Positions 51,477-59,652 of a stretch of DNA of 64,000 nucleotides are shown piece after piece (within the stretch, counting starts at the first letter, position 1; each line of letters starts with the position of its first letter). Where the stretch lies: contig OX442323.1 of assembly GCA_949358305.1 (NCBI GenBank), positions 744,001-808,000 on the forward strand, read 5' to 3'. The DNA comes from Strigamia acuminata. Lineage: Eukaryota; Arthropoda; Chilopoda; Geophilomorpha; Linotaeniidae. The translations under genes were made by a program, and so were the position numbers. Below the pieces are notes generated by a model. That model worked only from the letters and a program-made list of their open reading frames with translations. It was not told where the DNA came from and made no database searches.

Positions 51477-51503
51477 TCAGTTATTAACCAACCTTTGAAT
51501 AAA
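51477..51503 (+). promoter_or_regulatory. Candidate initiator TCAGTT and AATAAA signal of BEL-2 5' LTR
   Basis: TCAGTT at 51477-51482 and AATAAA at 51498-51503, 21 bp apart as in BEL-1. In the 5' LTR the first would set transcription start; in the 3' LTR (59335, 59356) the second would direct polyadenylation. Confidence 0.5.
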
Positions 51504-51809
51504 TGTGTTGTGTTTTATTAGCTCTTGTTTTAGGTTTATTTTCAAACACATTCAATGTGTAGTGAGTAGTTTAAAAATTCTCAGGCCAACTTATGTTTCC
51601 GCCACCTATTGGATACTTGGTGCAGGTGTTCTCCACATTGTTCCAGCGGTACAACAATGCCATTTGTTGCGGATTTATTGCTCTCCAGTGCGATTTTCGT
51701 ACTAGCCACGCCATACGACCTTGGGCGAGCTCAAGTGTCTTGAATTTGGATACGCATCGCCATTCCTTTCTATCTGTCTTGTTGACCTGCAACACAGATG
51801 CGAAGCTTT

Positions 51810-51832
51810 TGGTAGCCGTGACCAGGATTCCG
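51810..51832 (+). other. Primer-binding site, tRNA-His-like, with one extra base
   Basis: Starts 16 bases after the LTR end. TGGT is followed by an extra A and then GCCGTGACCAGGATTC, which is complementary to the acceptor and T-arm of insect tRNA-His as I recall it (3' end GAATCCTGGTCACGGCACCA). TGG at the start is the complement of CCA. The inserted A is the only misfit across about 20 bases. Confidence 0.6.
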
Positions 51833-52365
51833 TCTGCAATTCGTGAGTTTTTCCAGTGCATCATCAATACGTTTGAAAAAGTGTTTGGTGCGACGGAGAA
51901 ACAATTCGTTCGTGTTTCGTCACCCATGTCAAGAGTCAACGTTCAACGTGACAGAAGTTACGACGGGGACTGCTTTGGCGGCGAAAACGAACAAAAGTGT
52001 GCATGCAGTTGGAGTTCAAGGTCACAACACTGGATAACACAACGCGTCGTGTTGGAAAGCGGATTCGCCCCTGGAATAATTGCATTTTTTAGTGTTTTGC
52101 CTTTTGAAATTGAAATTTTGGAGATTTTGGTTATTAAGGGGAACAGTATCAAGTGTCTTTATGGGATTTTGGTAGTTGCATTTGTTGGTTTTCGGGAAAA
52201 TTTCGATAAAGTGTCTATTTTACAACTTTTGAAGTGTTTTTTCATTGCATGCTTAGTTCTCCACTATAACCGCCATAAGCGGGGGAGATTAGATTTATTT
52301 CGAGTAGAACTGACTAGTTTCAAGTTGATTGAGCTGTCAGTAGAATCTAAATTTAATGTTAGGAG

Positions 52366-52463
52366 TTATTGGCGTGTTTTGTTGCAAAACGAACCGTCAA
52401 TTGTTTTCGAAAGAGTTTATTGGCGTGCTTTGTTGCAAAACAAACCGTCAATTATTTTCAAAC
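52366..52463. repeat. 51-bp imperfect tandem duplication in leader
   Basis: Two copies of TTATTGGCGTG-TTTTGTTGCAAAAC-style sequence starting at 52366 and 52417, with a few substitutions. Confidence 0.85.
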
Positions 52464-52576
52464 TGTGCAGGGTAATTGTGTCACGTTTTATTTACGTACA
52501 CAAAACCGCTCAAATTTTTGGTCATCCTCGATTGGCCAAACATTTGATATTCTAAAATTCTCACGTGTCACCAAGG

Positions 52577-52714
52577 ACCGTGAAAATTGAGTGCTTTTTG
52601 GGGGATAAAATTAAAAAGTTTATTCTCTTTAAAGTTAAAACAAAAACCGTGAATGTTGAGATATTTTTGGGGGATAAAATAAAAAGGTTTATTCTCTTAA
52701 AAATTAAAACAAAG
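52577..52714. repeat. 69-bp imperfect tandem duplication in leader
   Basis: Two copies starting ACCGTGAA at 52577 and 52646, each with TTTTTGGGGGATAAAAT and TTTATTCTCTT. The period is a multiple of three, like the 51-bp repeat. Confidence 0.85.
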
Positions 52715-52790
52715 TTGAATTGTCATGCCCGTTTTTATCTGTTCTTTCCAAATTTCACAGCCGAATTTTTTGTGAGAGAGGACAGAGAAA

Positions 52791-55700
52791 ATGGCGGAAC
52801 CTACAATGAGAGATCTTCTAACTGAGGATCAAATCGAAGTGCTACAACAACGTTGGGAGTCGCAAGTCACTGCAATGAATCATCTGTTGTCTATATCGGA
52901 GAAGACAGCAGATCCAGGAGAACTGGAAGCGCTGGTGCAAACTGCGAACCCAAAAGAAACGAGAATAGTCGGTGCGCTGAATGATCTACAGGAATATTCG
53001 GACCACGGCTATTATCTAGAATGCATTGACAAGCTTGAGACTATGCAAGCAAGAGTGGATCTTCTTCGCACGAGATACGAAATCTCAAAGCGATCACTTC
53101 CAACTTTGGGAGGAAGATTAAATACGTCGACAAGCTCAAATCAGAACACAACCTTGAACGCGACAGCAACGTTTAGAAAAAATTCGAAGCTGCCCAAATT
53201 GGATTCCGTAAAATTCGACGGAGATATTTTGAAGTACAGAACATTTAAAAGCAACTTCGAGACCTCCGTACACAAGGATCCAGACCTGAGTAACATTGAA
53301 AAACTCCAGTATTTACAAACTATGTGTACTGGAGAAGCGGCAATTCTCATCTCAACTTTTCCCTTGATCGAGGAATCATATGACCTGGCCAGGGAAGAAC
53401 TAGAAAGACATTTTGGTGATGAGGATGCCCAACAAACTGCGTTAATAAAATCAATTCGAGAATTAAAATCTGTTACGAGTGTATATCCAACGAAAGCGAT
53501 AAAAACGAATTTGACTAAGATTTCTGCGACTATTAGACTTCTCGAGCAACTTAAGATTCCAATTCAAACTTCCGGAGCTTTCTTATTGCCCGACATAATT
53601 AGCAAGTTTCCAACTTCAATGGCATTAAGATTTTACCAAGTTCACGGAATTCAAAATAAGAACATTGTTACGTTGCTCAATTTCTTTGTGAATGAAGTTG
53701 CGATGGCCGAACGAACTGAAAACGTTTCGGAAAAATCGAAAAAAGACAAGAATGAAAAATCTGAGGTGGAGAAACCGAAAGTGAAAGGTTCAATGACCAC
53801 GTGCGCAACTACTCAAGACGCCAAGCAGTCTACTAGTGCAAAAACGAAGAGTGAACCGAAATCTGAAAGCAAGAATACGCTTTTCAAGACAAACAAGTGC
53901 ATTTTTTGTGATGATGAACATTTAAACGGCTCTTGTAAAAAGGATTTCGAAATCAACGCGAAAATCGAAATAGTAAAGAAAAACAGACTGTGTTTTAACT
54001 GTTTCAGAACTGGACATAGAGTGGGAGACTGCAAGGTCAAATTTTCTTGTAAACATTGTGGTGGGCGACACCATTCCACAATATGCAAAAAATCCGAGGT
54101 GAAGAATTCAACAAGCGCTGCGGAGAAGCCGAAGGAGCCACAAGTAACAACACATGTTTCATGCGCAATCTCGACGACTCTTCAACTAATGATCTTCACC
54201 GCGGATCTTAAAACCAAATCAGGAGGAACCCACAGCATTCGAGGGATGATTGATCCGGGAAGCCATCGATCGTTCATCACAAAAGAATTTGTTGAAAGAC
54301 TGAAACTGAAAAAATGCGGCAGTGTCTCTGCCACCACACAGAGATTCAACGACTCGTCTCCAGCAGCCACGGACTATGATGTGTTTAATGTCACACTGCA
54401 GAGTAAAAATGACACTCAAGATTTGAAACTTTCAATGCTTTCTGTGGAAAATTTGCCACGAGTGCAGGGCATTCTTAACTCATCAATAATAGACAAGGTG
54501 AAGAAGTTAAACCTTGAACTTGCTGAAGACCTACCAGCTAAGACTTCTCAAATCGATGTGCTTTTAGGAGTCGACGTGTGGTGGAAGGTCGTTAAGGACG
54601 GCAAGAAAAAAGTAAACGCAGATCTTGGATTAATAAATACAATTTTTGGTTGGGTCTTGTCCGGAGCGGCGGGGAACACCAATTTATTCGAAGATGAAGA
54701 AGAATTGACAACATGTTGCAACACATGCGACTTAAACATCCAAGAAAAATTGGACAAACTGTGGAACTTGGAAGCAATCGGAATAAATGCGGGAGAAAAA
54801 GAATCCGACTTTATTCGCGATCGATTCGAATCAACTACGAAACGTCTAGACGATGGACGTTATGAAGTCATGCTGCCATTTAATGGACAGGAAGTCGACT
54901 TGGAATCTAATTGGGAGTTGGCCATGAACCAACTGGCCAACACGCTCAAAAGAATAGATGCCAACGAGGATTACAAAAAACGTTACGACGAGTCCATGTG
55001 GCAGTATATTCACGAAAATCACGCGGAGGAAGTCCCAAAAGAGGAGCGTTTTCTGAAGAAAGGAACCTACAATATACCTCACCACCCTGTAATCAAGGAG
55101 GATCGCGACACGACAAAATTTAGAGTGGTGTTTAACGCCTCTTCAGCGAAAAAAGGAAAGCGTTCCCTCAATGACTGTCTATTTCCGGGACCTTCCCTCA
55201 ACCCAGACTTAATTCTCGTTATTGTGAGATTCCGTCTCTATTGTATTCCAATAATAGCAGACATTAAGCAAGCGTTTCTCCAGGTTATGATCAACCCAAC
55301 TCAAACAAACTTTTTACGTTTTTTGTGGGTCGCTCGTGACTATTTCAAAGAGCCATACTCATGGCAAAATTTGTGGAATAATCTAATGGTTCTGAGAATG
55401 ATTGTCGTGCCATTTGGCGTCATTTCTTCTCCATTCCTCTTGTGTGCGACGATTAGGAAACAAGCGAAACAATTTGAAGAAACTCATGCAAAAGAAGTCG
55501 ACGCACTCGATGATGGAATCTTCATGGATGATTTGACGTCAGGAGGAGATTTTACAGCGGACACAACATCACATTGCGAGAAACTGAAAATGATATTAGA
55601 CGACGGAAAGCTTCCCCTCGTGAAGTGGGCGACCTCAAGCAAGGACGTCTTCAACAATTTGAAAAAAGAAGGTTTTCATATGCGAGGAGAGGAGTTTTCG

Positions 55701-58031
55701 GACTTAGGAATTATAAAAATGCTTGGAATATTGTGGAACACGGCAGAAGATGTCATGATGTTTAACATTCCGACAATTGAAAAAATTCCGAATACAAAGC
55801 GAGAAGTTGTTTCATTAATGGCTTCCATATTCGATCCAATGGGACTCATTGCTCCTGTTGTGCTTCAAATGAAACTGCTAGTTCAAGCAATCTGGATTAG
55901 GACAAAAAACTGGGATGAAAAGATTCTTGACTCAGAGAAAAAAGAAGTCGAAGAGTGGAGTCAAGACATACAAAAATTGAAAGAATTGAAAGTTCAACGT
56001 TGGCTACAGACTTATTCCGGTCAAGATATCACTTTAGAAGTATTCTGTGACGCAAGCACTAAGGCATTTGGCTGTTCAATTTTTGTCGTCAATCTGGAGG
56101 GCAAAAGAACTTTATTGTTGAGTAAATGTCGTATTGCGCCGACGAAAAAAGTGACTCTTCCTCGACTTGAATTAACTGCAGCAGTGGTAGGAGTGAGAAT
56201 GACAAAGTACCTGTTAGAAAACTTTCTTCCAGGTTACCCCGTTACTGAAATTCGTTACTACTCTGACTCCACCATAACTTTAGCCTGGATAAACAGTGAC
56301 AAAAACGTGTGGAAGCCATACGTTTCAAACCGTGTGCAAGAAATTATTTCTTCGACCAAACCTGAACAATGGTCTCACGTACCAACGGAATTTAACCCAG
56401 CAGATTTATTGACTCGACCACATAACTCAAAAACATTGATGCAAAATAAACTTTGGTGGTTTGGAGTTGATGTCTCAAAACTAGAAAAAACAGAAATTAT
56501 ACAAGAGATTCTTCCAGAAGAGGAACGAAAAATTGTAGTGATGACTATTCAAGTTAAAGAAAGTTTTATTGGACAATTCTTCAAACGTTTCCGGAATTAC
56601 AACAAACTTTTGAGAGTTTTCTCATACATTTTGCGATGGAAAAACAAACTTTTGCGCGGTGAGCCTCTCTCGCCACTCGAGTTAGAGGACAACCAATTGA
56701 AGATCCTGCAATTTTCCCAGAAACTACATTTTTCTGAGGAGATTGATGATGTGAAAAACAAAAGAGAATTGTCTAAACATTCCACCCTACGCAATTTCGA
56801 GCTCTTCATTGACGAGGACGGATTACTTCGACTTCGTAGCCGCTTGAAAAAATCTTTATTGACATTTGATGAAGTTTATCCAATTATTTTGCATTATGAC
56901 AGTTGGATAACAAGGCTGTTAATTAAAAAAGTGCATCTGGAGTTGCTTCACGGTGACATAAGCGAAACCTTGTATCACCTACGCGAACAATTTTGGATTA
57001 TAAGAGGACGAAGAACTATACAAACTGTGATTCGTGAGTGTGCCATTTGTCGACGTGCAAAGTTGGCAAAGAATAACCCTTCAACGGGTGACCTTCCTGC
57101 TGAACGTGTGACACCAGCGGCGCCATTCCAAAACACAGGAGTGGACCACTTGGGTCCCATTTATGTCGGCAGCAATAAGAAGGAAAAGAAAAAAGTTTAC
57201 ATCTTGCTTTTCACGTGTATGGTGACCCGTTCCATACATTTAGAAGTATCAGAGGACCTTTCTGTGCCAAAGTTTTTGCTTGCAATGAGAAGATTTGGGG
57301 CACGCCACGGATACCCCGGGAAGATTTTCTCTGACAACAGTAAGACGTTTGAGCGCGGAAGCCTCGAATTACAATCATGGGGGAAACTCATCGGTCATAA
57401 TGACGTGAAAACATTCCTATCTGAAAAAAGGGTGCTCTGGACATTCATCCCACCGCTGTCTCCATGGATGGGCGGAGCGTGGGAGCGTTTAGTCCGCTCT
57501 GTTAAAGATAAACTTCGAAAGACATTGTTGCGCAGCACCGTAGACTTAGAAACTCTCCAAACTTTGGCTCTGGAAATTAGTTCAGTGCTAAATTCACGAC
57601 CTTTAAGTTATGTCCCCGACAGTGTTGATGGTGGTAGAATTTTGGCACCTGAAAACTTTCTAACAGGAGGCATGCCAAAATACGTAATAAACAAACAATT
57701 GAGTGCAATTAAAAAATCAGATTTGCGAAAACTAGACATTAAACGACGCCAATTTATTTGGGAGTTCTGGAAAATTTGGAAAAAGAGTTACCTCATGCAA
57801 CTGAGGAATTTTTATGAAACAAAAGGTGATAAGTTCTTCAAAAACCCTAAAGTAGACCAAATCGTGTTGCTAGAGAAAATGGGTACAAATCCCTATTTTT
57901 GGCCCCTTGCTAGGATAAAAGAAATTTTTCCCGGTGAGGATGGTCAAATCCGTGTGATAAAAGTTGTGCTACCCGATGGACGTGAGTTGAAAAGGTCAGT
58001 CAAGCATGTGAGAGCCCTAGAACTTGAGTGA
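52791..58031 (+). CDS. BEL-2 gag-pol polyprotein, intact (1746 aa)
   Basis: One open frame without frameshift. Gag: helix-rich N-terminus (1-110), DUF1759-like core (about 134-290), three zinc knuckles (C370-C373-H377-C382; C401-C404-H409-C414; C420-C423-H428-C432). Protease: D488-P-G with SHRSFI, and LLGVDVWW to about 598; the usual D-S/T-G has proline here, also in BEL-1. RT (about 755-960): D824 in ADIKQAF and F911-M-D-D. A17/BEL-type linker (about 990-1030). RNase H: D1087, E1127, D1159, D1205. Integrase: zinc domain H1382-x4-H1387, C1417-x2-C1420; core D1452, D1515, E1565; DUF5641-like tail to 1745. The ATG at 52791 aligns with the BEL-1 start and follows a purine-rich run. Products would copy the RNA in cytoplasmic particles and insert it into the genome. 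No env follows. All expected catalytic residues are present. Confidence 0.96.
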   Translation: MAEPTMRDLLTEDQIEVLQQRWESQVTAMNHLLSISEKTADPGELEALVQTANPKETRIVGALNDLQEYSDHGYYLECIDKLETMQARVDLLRTRYEISKRSLPTLGGRLNTSTSSNQNTTLNATATFRKNSKLPKLDSVKFDGDILKYRTFKSNFETSVHKDPDLSNIEKLQYLQTMCTGEAAILISTFPLIEESYDLAREELERHFGDEDAQQTALIKSIRELKSVTSVYPTKAIKTNLTKISATIRLLEQLKIPIQTSGAFLLPDIISKFPTSMALRFYQVHGIQNKNIVTLLNFFVNEVAMAERTENVSEKSKKDKNEKSEVEKPKVKGSMTTCATTQDAKQSTSAKTKSEPKSESKNTLFKTNKCIFCDDEHLNGSCKKDFEINAKIEIVKKNRLCFNCFRTGHRVGDCKVKFSCKHCGGRHHSTICKKSEVKNSTSAAEKPKEPQVTTHVSCAISTTLQLMIFTADLKTKSGGTHSIRGMIDPGSHRSFITKEFVERLKLKKCGSVSATTQRFNDSSPAATDYDVFNVTLQSKNDTQDLKLSMLSVENLPRVQGILNSSIIDKVKKLNLELAEDLPAKTSQIDVLLGVDVWWKVVKDGKKKVNADLGLINTIFGWVLSGAAGNTNLFEDEEELTTCCNTCDLNIQEKLDKLWNLEAIGINAGEKESDFIRDRFESTTKRLDDGRYEVMLPFNGQEVDLESNWELAMNQLANTLKRIDANEDYKKRYDESMWQYIHENHAEEVPKEERFLKKGTYNIPHHPVIKEDRDTTKFRVVFNASSAKKGKRSLNDCLFPGPSLNPDLILVIVRFRLYCIPIIADIKQAFLQVMINPTQTNFLRFLWVARDYFKEPYSWQNLWNNLMVLRMIVVPFGVISSPFLLCATIRKQAKQFEETHAKEVDALDDGIFMDDLTSGGDFTADTTSHCEKLKMILDDGKLPLVKWATSSKDVFNNLKKEGFHMRGEEFSDLGIIKMLGILWNTAEDVMMFNIPTIEKIPNTKREVVSLMASIFDPMGLIAPVVLQMKLLVQAIWIRTKNWDEKILDSEKKEVEEWSQDIQKLKELKVQRWLQTYSGQDITLEVFCDASTKAFGCSIFVVNLEGKRTLLLSKCRIAPTKKVTLPRLELTAAVVGVRMTKYLLENFLPGYPVTEIRYYSDSTITLAWINSDKNVWKPYVSNRVQEIISSTKPEQWSHVPTEFNPADLLTRPHNSKTLMQNKLWWFGVDVSKLEKTEIIQEILPEEERKIVVMTIQVKESFIGQFFKRFRNYNKLLRVFSYILRWKNKLLRGEPLSPLELEDNQLKILQFSQKLHFSEEIDDVKNKRELSKHSTLRNFELFIDEDGLLRLRSRLKKSLLTFDEVYPIILHYDSWITRLLIKKVHLELLHGDISETLYHLREQFWIIRGRRTIQTVIRECAICRRAKLAKNNPSTGDLPAERVTPAAPFQNTGVDHLGPIYVGSNKKEKKKVYILLFTCMVTRSIHLEVSEDLSVPKFLLAMRRFGARHGYPGKIFSDNSKTFERGSLELQSWGKLIGHNDVKTFLSEKRVLWTFIPPLSPWMGGAWERLVRSVKDKLRKTLLRSTVDLETLQTLALEISSVLNSRPLSYVPDSVDGGRILAPENFLTGGMPKYVINKQLSAIKKSDLRKLDIKRRQFIWEFWKIWKKSYLMQLRNFYETKGDKFFKNPKVDQIVLLEKMGTNPYFWPLARIKEIFPGEDGQIRVIKVVLPDGRELKRSVKHVRALELE

Positions 58032-58090
58032 TTTTTCTTTTGTGATTTTTTGCGTGGTTCTCCATCTCTGTCCTCTCGCCGGCAATTCGC
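58032..58090 (+). other. Internal 3' end before BEL-2 LTR, no recognisable polypurine tract
   Basis: The 59 bases between the stop codon and the 3' LTR end in CTGTCCTCTCGCCGGCAATT then CGC. BEL-1 has nearly the same (CTGTTCTCTCGCCGGCAATT). The stretch is pyrimidine-rich on the plus strand, the opposite of a normal plus-strand primer tract. Confidence 0.6.
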
Positions 58091-59652
58091 TGTTGCAAGA
58101 CAGCGTAGATATTGTTGTGCTATTTTATTGTCATTATTTATTACCATTTACTTTGAGTTGATTAAAATCTTTAAGTGTTTTTATTTCCTTTGCCTAATTG
58201 GTATTTTTTCACTTTTCAGATTTTTATTGCTTATTAAAGTGTTTTGACTTGATTTTTATTCATACTTTTCAATATTTAGTAGTGTTTATGCTTTGTATTT
58301 ATTTCAAATATCTTATTCCGTGCATTTATTGACTTATTCACTTGTTTTAAGAGAGTTTGTGTTGATTCCGAACTGTTTTGGTGCATATTTCGTTCCCTAG
58401 TATACATTTGCGATGCTAGTGACGTCATTTTTCTGTTTCCCGTAAAGTTACGGTTCCGTCTTCTAACCTTTTGTTTAGTACTTTTCAAATCCCTTGGAAT
58501 TTTATTAAGCATTCGTTTAGACTAATTCAAGCATGCTCTTTCTTTCTAGATGCATCAAAACTGCTTTGGAAGTTCCGTTTGTTTGGTTTGAACGTTCGTT
58601 TCCATCTGCCATAAAAGCGCAGCCGGGAATGTTCGTTTGGCCGATAAATTCGTATTTATTCAATCTGTGTATTTTATTCCGATGTTTTGTGAAGAGAATT
58701 GATAATTATTCTTGTTATTTAATCGATACTTTATTGATTATTTACATTTAGTGTTTTTACATTCATTTTACGTGTGATTTTGCCGCCGATGTTACGTTCG
58801 CCGGACGCCATGTTTGATCCAACACCTTTGTTATGTTCGCCGGTCGCCATGTTTGTCCCAAGCGACGATTACACAATGTAACCGTTATTTTTGTATTTTA
58901 TATCACATAATTTGCATTTACTATTACATTGCGTTATTATTCAGTATGTATTCTTCGATAATTTTGTGCTTTTGTACCGATCGAAATTCAAATGTGATCG
59001 TTATGTAATTTTCCTGGCCTGTGATTGGCTATCGTCAATCCTCTCTTTCCGAGATCGGTTTATTGCTAATATCTCATTGTTTAACGTGTTTTTGGACATT
59101 GTTGTGATTAGCTTTTTTGTTCACCGCATTCTTGTGGTCATTTCAATGTATTTCAATGTATTTTTAGTGCATTTTTAAGCAAATGCCAACTTTGCCGTGA
59201 TCTTGTTTCCTCCGTTACCATGGTAACGGAATCTTTTGTGTATCTGTATTTCGCCGCTATCGGCCTGGCGCGTGCCATATTCGGTACTGCGCATGTGCGG
59301 TTCTCTAAGAACCAATCTAATTGCTGTAATTTCATCAGTTATTAACCAACCTTTGAATAAATGTGTTGTGTTTTATTAGCTCTTGTTTTAGGTTTATTTT
59401 CAAACACATTCAATGTGTAGTGAGTAGTTTAAAAATTCTCAGGCCAACTTATGTTTCCGCCACCTATTGGATACTTGGTGCAGGTGTTCTCCACATTGTT
59501 CCAGCGGTACAACAATGCCATTTGTTGCGGATTTATTGCTCTCCAGTGCGATTTTCGTACTAGCCACGCCATACGACCTTGGGCGAGCTCAAGTGTCTTG
59601 AATTTGGATACGCATCGCCATTCCTTTCTATCTGTCTTGTTGACCTGCAACA
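58091..59652 (+). repeat. 3' LTR of BEL-2
   Basis: Same length and content as 50233-51794; every stretch checked is identical, including CRE (58420), 108-bp block (58796-58903), X-box palindrome (59211-59230), NRF1-like site (59288), TCAGTT (59335) and AATAAA (59356). It ends TGCAACA, followed at once by satellite TCTCTGAATG. Confidence 0.95.
59356..59361 (+). terminator. AATAAA poly(A) signal of BEL-2 3' LTR
   Basis: AATAAA about 20 bases past the inferred start of R, followed by a T/G-rich stretch (TGTGTTGTGTTTT), as expected of a cleavage/polyadenylation region. Confidence 0.55.

Larger units (their letters stand above)
50233..51794 (+). repeat. 5' LTR of BEL-2
   Basis: TGTTGCAAGACAGCG start and GACCTGCAACA end, matching 58091-59652 throughout. 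Candidate control sites in order: CRE palindrome (50562), 108-bp conserved block (50938), X-box (51356), NRF1-like site (51430), initiator TCAGTT (51477), AATAAA (51498). On this reading U3 is about 1.25 kb, R is short and U5 is about 270 bp. This is long for a BEL/Pao LTR, which is usually a few hundred bp. Confidence 0.95.
51795..52790 (+). other. BEL-2 leader (5' untranslated region)
   Basis: 996 bases between the LTR and the gag start, holding the primer site and two imperfect tandem duplications: period 51 bp at about 52366-52463 and period 69 bp at 52577-52714. A purine-rich run, GAGAGAGGACAGAGAAA, sits just before the gag ATG and is matched in BEL-1. A 320-codon open frame (51593-52555) crosses from LTR into leader, but its frame is stopped in the BEL-1 LTR, so it is not called as a gene. 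Confidence 0.7.
50233..59652 (+). mobile_element. BEL-2: full-length BEL/Pao LTR retrotransposon (9420 bp)
   Basis: Two 1562-bp LTRs at exact offset 7858 flank a 6296-bp internal region holding a primer site, a ~1-kb leader and one open gag-pol frame. LTRs start TGTTGCA and end TGCAACA, a perfect 7-bp inverted pair. All LTR stretches compared are identical, so insertion was recent. The satellite is interrupted in mid-monomer: the left flank ends CCAATGTC(GC) and the right flank starts TCTCTGAATG. The element carries no env-like ORF. It is the most intact element in the window. Confidence 0.96.

Noticed and set aside
51810-51832. Possible tRNA gene
   Set aside because: Only the complement of a tRNA 3' end is present, with no cloverleaf; its place after the LTR fits a primer-binding site.
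58032-58090. Envelope gene after pol
   Set aside because: Only 59 bases lie between pol and the 3' LTR in BEL-2 and 53 in BEL-1; no room for env.
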